Source: Pseudomonas sp. S09G 359 (lineage in GTDB: Bacteria > Pseudomonadota > Gammaproteobacteria > Pseudomonadales > Pseudomonadaceae). From it: a stretch of DNA of 64,000 nt. Position numbers and translations under genes: made by a program. The notes beneath the pieces are model-generated. The model saw only the letters and a program-made list of their open reading frames with translations. It was not told where the DNA came from and made no database searches. Positions 25,579 through 34,438 of this stretch are shown one piece after another. How positions within the stretch are numbered: the stretch's first letter is position 1; each line of letters opens with the position of its first letter. The stretch spans positions 1,618,501 through 1,682,500 of the forward strand of contig NZ_CP025263.1 of NCBI RefSeq assembly GCF_002843605.1. The letters run 5' to 3'.

Positions 25579-27516
25579 ATGACAAAGTACTCACGTCAGC
25601 CGAAAGGCCGCCCAGCCGACACGCAAAAAGCCGCTGGTGCCACGCAAGTCCAGCCAGCACCGGCTTTACCTCCCATCATTCATACACTACCCGATGATGC
25701 AGCTGATCCTGATCAAAACAATCTGGTGAGCGCTGATCAGCAGATAAACGGGCTGCCGGTCACGATTCCACTCTGGCCAAATGCGACCCCGTTTCTGGGG
25801 GAATCTGATGAGTTGATTATGTATATTGATGATATCCCCGTCTCTTTAACAAGCGTTCCTGGCCCTGTTGTTGGTAGCCAGGACATTACGGTGAATACGC
25901 CTAGCCTCAGAGTCCACGGTAGGAAGATCTTCAAGTATTCAGTGAGGCTCCATGGGGCGATTGATCAGGCCTTTTCGGACCCGACTTCTATATTTGTCGA
26001 CACCCACGACCCGAACAACGAGTTCACCCCCAGCGCACTTTTGCTGCCTGTCGATTTGCCTTCCAACGGTGTGACACCGGAGTACTTGGCAGCAAACGGC
26101 GGGGTGACCTTCACCTTGCCACGGCCCTCTGATGCAAGGGGTGGTGATAGGTACAAGGTTTTTTATGGTGTAAATGACTCTGATGGCAAGGAAGGGGCGG
26201 CATTGGTCCCTGGGCCGACTCTTGTTACGTACACCACTGCTGAGATCCTAGGTTTTGGCGAGGGCTCTTTCCTGCTGAGATATCAGTACATCGACCGGGC
26301 GGGTAACGATACCGATCTCTCGATAGGGCGCAACCTTCCGGTGACTTTTAACCCCGCGCCCGCAGTTAGCGCACCAGTGGTTGTGCAGGGGCCGACAGTG
26401 GATAGGCAAGAGGCACGTGACGGTGTAGTGGTGAGAGTAGATAGTATCACCAACCATTTGCCCGACGATTTCTTGGCCGCCACTTGGGCGGGGAGACGCT
26501 TCTACCATCAGCGCCTGGGTACCTCGCCGACGATGCCCATGAACCTCTTCCCGCAATACGAGGATATCGCAGCTGGCGGAGAGTTCTACCCCGGGACGGT
26601 CTTGCTTGCTGTGGAGCGTGGTATCGAAAGCTATCCTTCCCCCCCTACCACTGTGAACGTCGATTTGACCGTGCCGGGGGGGCCTATCGTCGGCCCTGGT
26701 CCCATTGATATCACCCTGGTGCTGCCGGAAGTGATTGGCGATTCGGCAGTGCCGAACAGCTTGGTTGCGCTCGACCTGGCTGGCGAAATTCATGCCACTT
26801 TTCTAATGTATGCTGGTCATGCCACTGATGAAGTCATCGATCTGTATTACGGTACAGGTACGGGCACTCTTGTGGCCACCTATACGGTGCAGTCGACTGA
26901 TAGCGACACCACTGTGGTGGACCTGATGATTCCTGTCGACGAGGTAGAAGCCTACGGTAATGGTGATATCCCCTGCTGGTACCGAGTGAGTAATGCGGTT
27001 AACTATAAACAATCGCAGCCGCAGACTGTTCGGGTAGAGGCCTTTGCCTTGGGTAAGTTGAGCGATCCGGAATTTGCCCGTCTGAACATCTTTGGGCGGA
27101 TCGATTGCCCGGAGACACCGTGGTTGGGAGTGCCCATCAGAGTGTTCGACCCGCTTTTACTCAAGGAAGGCGACCTCGTGACTATCACCGCGGTGAACTA
27201 TGCCTATACCGGTCCTAATCCTAGTCCAACTCCACCCGCTGTGATCGACAGTGAAGTGAACACCGATCCTATCCCGATTGGACCGGAAGAAGTGGCCAAC
27301 GGTTTTACCCATAACTTTATGCTGCCTTATTTTTATGGGGACGCTATTGATTTAACTAAGAACGTGGGATGGGTCGAGGTGACTTGGACCCTTTTTCGCC
27401 CCTCGCCGATACCGATGCGAGGTACTTCCGACCCAGTCCATGTAATCTGGAGTGTGCGTAGCGGCTCCTCCGTGGGGCACTGTGTCCCCATTACTTTGGG
27501 CGGTTCGCTGGTTTAA
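25579..27516 (+). CDS. large repeat protein of unknown function (paralogue B)
   Basis: The 645-residue protein lacks a signal peptide and membrane segments. It resembles paralogue A over its N-terminal unit (LPVTIPLWPN, then GESDELIMYIDD), the next unit (LLLPVDLPSNGVTPEYLAANG) and the end (a short Cys motif RIDCPETPWLGVPIRV against NCDLRPWDGGVRVRI). Repeats look like beta-sandwich domains of about 115 residues. Start choice is between 25573 and 25579; the second lies at better distance from AAGGAG. Codon use is visibly more AT-rich than in flanking housekeeping genes, a hint of acquisition. Function unknown. Confidence 0.75.
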   Translation: MTKYSRQPKGRPADTQKAAGATQVQPAPALPPIIHTLPDDAADPDQNNLVSADQQINGLPVTIPLWPNATPFLGESDELIMYIDDIPVSLTSVPGPVVGSQDITVNTPSLRVHGRKIFKYSVRLHGAIDQAFSDPTSIFVDTHDPNNEFTPSALLLPVDLPSNGVTPEYLAANGGVTFTLPRPSDARGGDRYKVFYGVNDSDGKEGAALVPGPTLVTYTTAEILGFGEGSFLLRYQYIDRAGNDTDLSIGRNLPVTFNPAPAVSAPVVVQGPTVDRQEARDGVVVRVDSITNHLPDDFLAATWAGRRFYHQRLGTSPTMPMNLFPQYEDIAAGGEFYPGTVLLAVERGIESYPSPPTTVNVDLTVPGGPIVGPGPIDITLVLPEVIGDSAVPNSLVALDLAGEIHATFLMYAGHATDEVIDLYYGTGTGTLVATYTVQSTDSDTTVVDLMIPVDEVEAYGNGDIPCWYRVSNAVNYKQSQPQTVRVEAFALGKLSDPEFARLNIFGRIDCPETPWLGVPIRVFDPLLLKEGDLVTITAVNYAYTGPNPSPTPPAVIDSEVNTDPIPIGPEEVANGFTHNFMLPYFYGDAIDLTKNVGWVEVTWTLFRPSPIPMRGTSDPVHVIWSVRSGSSVGHCVPITLGGSLV

Positions 27517-27550
27517 CCCATTGCGCGGAATTTTCCGATCGGAGTAGTCC

Positions 27551-27579
27551 AAAAGTCCCCTTCAAATAGGGGACTTTTT
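27551..27579 (+). terminator. rho-independent terminator
   Basis: AAAAGTCCCC-ttcaaata-GGGGACTTTTT follows paralogue B by about 35 bases and separates it from the autotransporter gene. Confidence 0.9.
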
Positions 27580-27712
27580 ACCCGAGCACTGAGGATTAGT
27601 CCTACATAAAAATTCCATTGTGCTCTCTAGTCTTTGCCCTCGTAGGAAACGGCAGCCTATTCGATACAGGTTCCGGGTTCTAACTGGATATTTCTCTCAG
27701 TAGAGGTAGTAC

Positions 27713-30004
27713 ATGACACTCATCCCCGCACCAGGCTTTCACTACTCCAAGTTAACCTCCTGTATCAAGTTGCTGGCGGTCGCGCCGTTTTGTCTGCTGG
27801 TTGATCCTGCATTCGCACTGACCATTGTCGATGGCACCGGCGAGACTGGCCGCCCGGTTGTAACGGCGGACCGCACTACAGTGGTCACTAATTATGCCTT
27901 GATAAATGGCGGTACACTGAACTTGGTGGACGGTGCTAATGCGCGTGACATCCGCGCCATTGGTTCTACGCTGAATATGGATAGCGCTCACGTCAGATCG
28001 ACTGAACTCATTAACCCGGCTATTTCGTTGATCGGAAGTAACGCGACGATTTCCAACTCTTCCGTCACCAGCACCACCCGGGGGGCTCTGGACGTGGCCC
28101 GCAGCCCGCTAGACACCAGCGGTTCCCTGGCCGTCGTCAACAGCAGCCTGATCCAGGGCGCCACCTATGGTGCGGCGGTCTCGGCTTACAGTAATTTGAT
28201 ACTCAATAGCTCTACGGTGATCGGCGACAGCGAGGAAGGCCTGCGTTTGGTGGGCGGCAACGCGACAGCCGTCAACAGCACCATCAACGGTGCCACCAAC
28301 GGCGTGAGGATGGTGCGTGATAGCGTGGCCACGGGCATTTCCCCGACGCTGGTACTGGAAGGCTCGCATGTAGAGGGCGGCAGCGGCGCGGCGATCCTGG
28401 TTGACCGGCTGATTACCGCTGAAATCGATGTGAACAACGGCTCCACCCTGGTCGGTGGCAACGGCAATATGCTGGAGCTGATCAACGGCGGCGACGCCAA
28501 CATGCGCGTCAACAACAGTGCGTTGGTCGGCAATATTCAGGTCGGTCTGGATAGCGAGCTGGACCTGAGTCTGGACGGCGCATCGATGCGCGGCGACGTG
28601 ATCAATTCCGGTGGTAACGCCAGTGTCGGGCTGAACAATGGCTCGGTGTTGACCGGGCGCCTGGAAAACGTCAACACGCTGTCGATCAACAGCAATGCCA
28701 CTTGGGTCATGGTTGATAACCAACAGGTGGGCGATCTGTCGATGAATAATGGCTACATCAAGTTCGGTGACCCCGGTGTGTTTTACCAGTTGGATGTAGA
28801 GAACCTGTCGGGTAACGGCACCTTCATGATGACGGCGGATTTCTCGACGATGACCGGCGACTTCCTGAACGTAACCGGGACTTCTTCCGGCGCGCATAAA
28901 TTGCTGATCGCCAGCAGCGGAGCCGACCCGTTGTCTGATGATCGCTTGCACGTGGTGCATACCGCAGACGGCGGCGCGACCTTCAGCCTGCTGGGCGACC
29001 GTGTGGATGTGGGCACCTATTCCTACAGCCTGATCAGCGAAAACAGCAATCAGGATTGGCTGCTGGATCCGAGCACCAAGGTCATCAGCCCGAGCACCGG
29101 GTCCGTATTGGCGTTGGCCAACGCCGCGCCGAGCGTGCTGTATGGTGAAATGAGCAACCTGCGTACGCGTATGGGCGAGTTGCGCCTCAGTGATGGCAAG
29201 TCATCGGGGTTATGGACCCGTGCCTATGGCAACAAGTATGAAGTGTCCAACAACAACACGGGCGTGGAATACAACCAGACCCAGAGCGGCTTTACCCTGG
29301 GTGCCGACGCACCTGTTGCCGGTGGCGATGGCCAGTGGCTGGCGGGTTTTATGGCCGGTCACAGCACCTCGGACCTGGACTTGACGCGTGGTAGCAGCGC
29401 AACGATCAAGAGCTACTATGTGGGCGGTTATGCCTCCTGGCTGGATGCCGAGAGCGGTTTCTACTTTGATGGTGTGCTCAAGCTTAACCGCTTGCACAGC
29501 GAGTCGAACGTCGCCATGAGTGATGGCAGGAAAGCCAAGGGCAATTTTGATCAGAATGCGGTGGGTGCCTCGGGTGAATTCGGTCGCCATATCACCTTGG
29601 ACGATGGCTTTTTCGTTGAGCCTTACGGGCAGTTGGCGGCGGTCATCATTCAAAGCCAAAGTTATGAGCTGGACAACGGCCTGCAGGCCAAGGGCGATCG
29701 CACCGCCTCAGTGGTGGGCAAGGCCGGTGTGACGGCCGGGCGCAACATTCAACTCGACAGCGGCAGCATCCTGCAACCGTATCTGCGCACCGCGGTTGCC
29801 CATGAGTTCAACCAGAGTAACCACGTGTTTGTGAACGACAACAAGTTCAACAATGACCTGTCGGGCACGCGGGTTGAGGTGGGTGCGGGTGTGGCAATGT
29901 CGGTGTCCGAGAGCTGGAAACTGCATGCTGATGTTGAGCACAGTAAGGGCCGTAATATTGACCAGCCATGGGGGGTTAACGTGGGGGTGCGTTACGATTT
30001 TTAA
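27713..30004 (+). CDS. autotransporter (type Va) with pertactin-like passenger
   Basis: The 763-residue protein has an extended signal peptide (about residues 1-36, ending PAFA|L). The passenger of about 37-490 is rich in Asn, Ser and Gly with beta-helix-like repeats (INGGTLNLVDGAN, GSTLNMDSAHV, NGATNGVRMV). A C-terminal 12-strand beta-barrel follows (about 500-763), ending in VGVRYDF with the terminal Phe needed for Bam assembly. It should be displayed at or released from the cell surface, perhaps as an adhesin. No serine-protease or lipase motif is seen. It has its own terminator and lies between related large repeat-protein genes. Confidence 0.88.
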   Translation: MTLIPAPGFHYSKLTSCIKLLAVAPFCLLVDPAFALTIVDGTGETGRPVVTADRTTVVTNYALINGGTLNLVDGANARDIRAIGSTLNMDSAHVRSTELINPAISLIGSNATISNSSVTSTTRGALDVARSPLDTSGSLAVVNSSLIQGATYGAAVSAYSNLILNSSTVIGDSEEGLRLVGGNATAVNSTINGATNGVRMVRDSVATGISPTLVLEGSHVEGGSGAAILVDRLITAEIDVNNGSTLVGGNGNMLELINGGDANMRVNNSALVGNIQVGLDSELDLSLDGASMRGDVINSGGNASVGLNNGSVLTGRLENVNTLSINSNATWVMVDNQQVGDLSMNNGYIKFGDPGVFYQLDVENLSGNGTFMMTADFSTMTGDFLNVTGTSSGAHKLLIASSGADPLSDDRLHVVHTADGGATFSLLGDRVDVGTYSYSLISENSNQDWLLDPSTKVISPSTGSVLALANAAPSVLYGEMSNLRTRMGELRLSDGKSSGLWTRAYGNKYEVSNNNTGVEYNQTQSGFTLGADAPVAGGDGQWLAGFMAGHSTSDLDLTRGSSATIKSYYVGGYASWLDAESGFYFDGVLKLNRLHSESNVAMSDGRKAKGNFDQNAVGASGEFGRHITLDDGFFVEPYGQLAAVIIQSQSYELDNGLQAKGDRTASVVGKAGVTAGRNIQLDSGSILQPYLRTAVAHEFNQSNHVFVNDNKFNNDLSGTRVEVGAGVAMSVSESWKLHADVEHSKGRNIDQPWGVNVGVRYDF

Positions 30005-30070
30005 GGGTTGGTTTGGGTGGGATGTTGTGCAGTAGCGCTGAATTGAATCCCAGGGTTTCTGTATTTAGGT

Positions 30071-30104
30071 AAATGCCCCGTATCGAAAGATACGGGGCAT
30101 TTTT
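30071..30104. terminator. bidirectional rho-independent terminator
   Basis: AAATGCCCCGTATC-gaaa-GATACGGGGCATTTTT lies between the convergent autotransporter and large repeat-protein genes. Confidence 0.93.
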
Positions 30105-30159
30105 GTGGATTTAAGACAACATAAAATTTAATAGATGTGTCTCAGTTACCAGCGTCGGG

Positions 30160-33100
30160 CTACCGTGAAGTTACTTTCAAATTGTCAACATAGTAATCAT
30201 TCCCATTGCCTGAGCGGACATGGCTGTTTATTCTTACCTGTGTTGTGGACGAATAGGCTGTAAAATCCAGCGACAGCTTGTAAGGGCCAGCAGTAATCAG
30301 CTCCGTCGGTGTGCTCATATCACCAGTGTCGGTGCTAAGAGATAATATAGGGTTGAAGGGAACAGTTACGCGGGTGTTTCCGGCGTCAATACTGAAAGTA
30401 TAAGACTTCCCTGGTATGAGCGCGGTAAACGTTTTTTGCAGGACTATCCCTATATTTTCCGATCCGGTAGTGGTGTTTACCAGCCATCTTCCTCCATAGT
30501 CAGCGGTGCTAACATACACGTCTCCGGGTCTTGCAGCTGGGCCAACTACCCAACCATTCCGGGAGTTCTTTTCGAATGTTGTTAAATCTTCAAAGTGCAC
30601 ACTTACTCGATAAATTGGAACTGTAAAGGGCTGTGCAGTATCCAAATTGCCGCTGCCATCCAGAGATACAGATGCTTCCACTTGTACAAGGCTGCCAGGG
30701 GTCAATGTACCCAGATACTCTGCCGGGATCGGCACACTCACACGCTTGGCCACGGCCTCTGCGCTCGTCACTGCTCTGTTAAGGAGCGGGAACAGACCTG
30801 CTGGGGATCGCAGGGAAATATACAACAGCTGACCAGCCTGCATAAACGGCCAGCCGTTAATACTCACCGTGTTAGCTTTGCTGGTATCAATCTCCCCTCC
30901 AATGGCCTCTGGAATACTGACCAAATCCCATTCCTGTGCCGCCAACGCCTCTACTCGCAGGGTCAGCGTATCGGACGGTTCGTCCTTGCCGGCGCGAATA
31001 ACGTCGTAGTACACGGAACACTCTTGCCCAAGGTAGGCACCGACAAAGGCATTGGGCACCGTGATGTCCACAAAGTCATTACCAGGCAAGGGGATCGCCG
31101 GCTGCGCGGGAATATCCGGCGCGCCAACTCCTGGTTTGCCGACGATTCGCACCTTGATGTCGTCCGCTGGCAGCATCGGCACATAGCGTACGCGAACGGT
31201 CACCACTTCCGGGTTCGGCGGCAGTACACGCAAGGGGTTGAGGCGGGTCTCTGTAGGATTGATCGGCGTTCCTTCCAGCACTTCGGGTACTGGCAGGCTC
31301 AGGGCCGGGCCTACCCGGAACACCAGCTCGTCGGAGGTCCGGGGTGCTTCTCCGGTCTTTTCCAGCCTGTAGTACGTACGCGCTGAGCCGTTGAGGTTGG
31401 CGATGACAAAGGCACGAGGGATGGTGAAGGGCAGGTTTCTTCCGACCCAGTTGTTATCGATCGGAAACTCGATGGGCGGTGCACTGCCCCCGGCGGCGCT
31501 GCCCTCGAAGTGCAGGTACACCGTACTGCCCTCCGTAAACGCGGGGTTGGACAGGACCCTGATGCTTAAGTTGCCTGTTTCAATATCCGGATCGAAGACA
31601 TAATCCGGTGGCACGACTTGTTCGCTTACCGGCGCTGGCAGGCTGGCCACTTGCCCGACAACCTGCAGGGTCCGCGAGCGAGAAGGCGGCCGTTCCTGAG
31701 CATTGTTGATTTTGTAATACAGCCGCAGCCAGCCACCTTCCAGTTGGCGGATATCACCGTTGGGGCCATTGAGCACCTCGATGATCACATCCTGGTCGTT
31801 GGTGCCGGCGCGCTGATCTTGCTCCTTATAGTAGGGGCGACCATTGGCGTAGGCGCCTTCCAGAATCAGAGTCACCAGGTCATTTTCATTTTGGCCGGTA
31901 TAGGTCTTGACCACCACGGGCACCGGGTTGGTGGTTGCGGGCAGTTCATTGCCTGGGGCAGTTGGCACTTGCGGTGCCTCCAGCTCAGCCTCTACCGGGG
32001 TGCCGATTAACTCTGCCCGGTTGCCCTCGGAATTGCGTGGCAGCTCGCCGCTTCGAATCCGTTGATAGGTCAGCAGAATACGCCCACCGATCAGCGGCAA
32101 GATATCGGCATTCGGCCAGGGGATGTTCTGTGGGCGGGTGGTCGAGTCGATGGGGTGGTCATACACGTAGCTGATGGTTACACCGTCGACCGTGCGCCCA
32201 ACGATCCTGGCGCGGATGATATCGCCCAGTACATAGCCCAGGCGGGTCACATCCACGCCGATGGTGGCGTCGTCACCGTTGAGGGCGTCGACATCAAGCA
32301 GGTCGCTGTTGCCTGGGCGCTCCACGGATTCAAGAATATAGGCCGTCGGCAGCAGCGGTTCGGCACCATCATCGAGCCGTACCTCCAGCAACTGGGCGGG
32401 CGAGTAGCCATCGGACCAATTGCCCACCTCGTCGATCACGTTCCACTCGCAGACATGCACGCCGCTGCCCACTTCGGCCCAGGTATCGGCCAAGATCGTG
32501 AGGGTGATGGGGGCTTGGCCGGCGGCCTCCAGTTCGGTTACGCGGTGTTCGAGGATGACCCCGCCAATGCTTAGGCGAATCAGGTCGTAGGCCTTTCGGG
32601 CATGGACCGCGGGCAGCACAGGGTTGCGGGGGTAGTAGCCGATGATCACCGGCACGCCATTGCGGGCCGCCTCTTCGTCGACGCCAAAGTCGATGATGTC
32701 CTGAGGAAATACCGGCTTGGGCAGGTTTTCGTTTTCCGAGGAGCTGTCTACCGGATTGCGCCCGCCTGGAATTTCGACATCGACATAGATATTGAACAGC
32801 AGGGTTTGGTCGGAGCCGCCGCTGAATCGAGTGACCACGGCTTGCAATGGGTTGCCCGCCTCTCGGACAAACCGCGAGCTTTCTACATACAGGTTGATTG
32901 GCCTGCCGTTGTCGGCTTCCTCCTTGTCGACGGTGTGGAAGTCGACGCGATTACCGTCGAGAAATAACTCGATAAAATCGTTCTCTGCCTGGCCCAGATA
33001 CGCTGGCAGGATGCACAACACCCCGAGGGGGCTGACCACTAACGCCGCCCGGTTCAAACCGCCGTCAAACCCGACGATCGGGTTGCTGAGGTTAGGGATG

Positions 33101-33249
33101 TACAGCGGCAGATCAGCAAAGGGCACATTCTCGAAGGCTTGAGGCGTCAATGACTGCCCGTCCGGTTGCGGCAGGGTGAAGCCTGAAGGGCGCCACGCAG
33201 GAGCTTGAGCGGTGGGGCTGTCGTCTGGGAGATCGGGTGAGTGAGCCAT
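30160..33249 (-). CDS. large repeat protein of unknown function (paralogue C) with C-terminal jelly-roll-like domain
   Basis: The 1029-residue protein lacks a signal peptide and membrane segments. Units of 115-121 residues recur; each ends with a closely related strand: LLTYQRIRSG (392), LRLYYKINNA (508), ARTYYRLEKTG (623), CSVYYDVIRAG (744). A second repeated motif is GQAENDFIELFLDG (86) and GQNENDLVTLILEG (452). Residues about 883-1029 form a different, possibly carbohydrate-binding-type beta-sandwich (VHFEDLTTFEKNSRNGW to DYYVDNLKVT). The region near 180-200 aligns with units in paralogues A and B. The start at 33249 has AGGAA upstream. Function unknown. Confidence 0.78.
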   Translation of the reverse strand: MAHSPDLPDDSPTAQAPAWRPSGFTLPQPDGQSLTPQAFENVPFADLPLYIPNLSNPIVGFDGGLNRAALVVSPLGVLCILPAYLGQAENDFIELFLDGNRVDFHTVDKEEADNGRPINLYVESSRFVREAGNPLQAVVTRFSGGSDQTLLFNIYVDVEIPGGRNPVDSSSENENLPKPVFPQDIIDFGVDEEAARNGVPVIIGYYPRNPVLPAVHARKAYDLIRLSIGGVILEHRVTELEAAGQAPITLTILADTWAEVGSGVHVCEWNVIDEVGNWSDGYSPAQLLEVRLDDGAEPLLPTAYILESVERPGNSDLLDVDALNGDDATIGVDVTRLGYVLGDIIRARIVGRTVDGVTISYVYDHPIDSTTRPQNIPWPNADILPLIGGRILLTYQRIRSGELPRNSEGNRAELIGTPVEAELEAPQVPTAPGNELPATTNPVPVVVKTYTGQNENDLVTLILEGAYANGRPYYKEQDQRAGTNDQDVIIEVLNGPNGDIRQLEGGWLRLYYKINNAQERPPSRSRTLQVVGQVASLPAPVSEQVVPPDYVFDPDIETGNLSIRVLSNPAFTEGSTVYLHFEGSAAGGSAPPIEFPIDNNWVGRNLPFTIPRAFVIANLNGSARTYYRLEKTGEAPRTSDELVFRVGPALSLPVPEVLEGTPINPTETRLNPLRVLPPNPEVVTVRVRYVPMLPADDIKVRIVGKPGVGAPDIPAQPAIPLPGNDFVDITVPNAFVGAYLGQECSVYYDVIRAGKDEPSDTLTLRVEALAAQEWDLVSIPEAIGGEIDTSKANTVSINGWPFMQAGQLLYISLRSPAGLFPLLNRAVTSAEAVAKRVSVPIPAEYLGTLTPGSLVQVEASVSLDGSGNLDTAQPFTVPIYRVSVHFEDLTTFEKNSRNGWVVGPAARPGDVYVSTADYGGRWLVNTTTGSENIGIVLQKTFTALIPGKSYTFSIDAGNTRVTVPFNPILSLSTDTGDMSTPTELITAGPYKLSLDFTAYSSTTQVRINSHVRSGNGNDYYVDNLKVTSR

Positions 33250-33409
33250 GAGCGTATTCCTGTTTGCCTGTTGCGGTTGAGTTCGGGGTGAGAGCGGATG
33301 AGTGCCGCACTACCGATTGAACGCTTCGGGCAGGAAAGGGACTAGCTGTGAGAATTGACAGTGCCGACAGACGGTAGTGGCCCAGGGTGGGCCACTCCGG
33401 TTAGGTAAA

Positions 33410-34438
33410 CTACGGTTGGCGGTTCCAATACCGAAACATCGGTTCCGCCAGAAACAGTACAAACAACAAGCGCATCACCTGCATCGCCGTCACCAACGGC
33501 ACCGACAGTTGCAGGGTTTCGGCCGTGAGGCTCATCTCGGCAATCCCGCCGGGCATCATGCCTAGGGTCAGCGAGCGTAGGTCCAGCTGGGTCAAGGCGC
33601 TTAACCCCACCGCCGCCAATGTCGCCAAGGCCATGGTCAGCGCCGTGCCCACCAAGGTGCGGCCCATGAACGACGGTGCGCGGCGAAAGAACTGACGGTT
33701 GAAGTGGCAACCCAAGCCGCTGCCAATCAGCCATTGGCCGATCTGGCTGCCGCCATCGGGCAGGCCGATGTGCAGGTCCCACACCACGCTGGCGGTGGCA
33801 CTTACCAACAACGGCCCGAACAGCCATGGGTTCGGCTGCCGTAAACGCTGCCAGCCCCAGGCCACCAGCGCGCCAAGGGGAAACAGCAGCGCCAGCCACA
33901 CCCAACTCACCGGCGCCGGATGAAACTGCGGTGTGCCGCCTTCGAGCAAATACTTGAAGATCGCGGGCACACACAGCACCACCACCAGCACACGTAGACT
34001 CTGGCCTGCCGCAACACGGCTAAGCACGGCGCCATTGCGTGCGCCGAGATTGACCATCTCCCCGGACCCGCCCGGCATGCTGGAGAAAAACGCGGTGGCG
34101 CGGTCTTCGCCGCTGCGGCGCATCAACCACACGCCGACAATGCTCGAAAGGCTAGTGATCAGCGCACCGAAAAAGATCAAGCCGAAGTGGCTCATTACCT
34201 GCTCGATCACCACCGGGGTGAAGTGCAGGCCGATGCCGATACCCACCACCCATTGGCCGCATTTGCGCCCGCCGGGAATCTCCGCCAATTGCCACGGCGT
34301 GAGGCAGCGCACCAGGATAATCGCCAGCAACGAGCCGACCATGTACGGCAATGGCCAGCCGACGAGGCTGGCCAGGTAACCGCCGGCCAGGCCGACCAGC
34401 GGTGTTCCCCACCAATGTTTAAAGGTGACCTCAGACAT
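33410..34438 (-). CDS. AbrB family (PF05145-type) membrane protein
   Basis: The 342-residue protein has about 9-10 membrane segments in two similar halves; each half contains a GG-type motif (SSMPGGSGEMVNLGAR and LGMMPGGIAEMSLTAE). This duplication defines the AbrB/aminopeptidase-regulator family of transporters, unrelated to the Bacillus regulator of that name. The start at 34438 overlaps the tctA stop by 8 bases; a start 12 bases earlier is possible. It is the last gene of the tct operon, so a role in carboxylate handling is inferred from position. Confidence 0.85.
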   Translation of the reverse strand: MSEVTFKHWWGTPLVGLAGGYLASLVGWPLPYMVGSLLAIILVRCLTPWQLAEIPGGRKCGQWVVGIGIGLHFTPVVIEQVMSHFGLIFFGALITSLSSIVGVWLMRRSGEDRATAFFSSMPGGSGEMVNLGARNGAVLSRVAAGQSLRVLVVVLCVPAIFKYLLEGGTPQFHPAPVSWVWLALLFPLGALVAWGWQRLRQPNPWLFGPLLVSATASVVWDLHIGLPDGGSQIGQWLIGSGLGCHFNRQFFRRAPSFMGRTLVGTALTMALATLAAVGLSALTQLDLRSLTLGMMPGGIAEMSLTAETLQLSVPLVTAMQVMRLLFVLFLAEPMFRYWNRQP

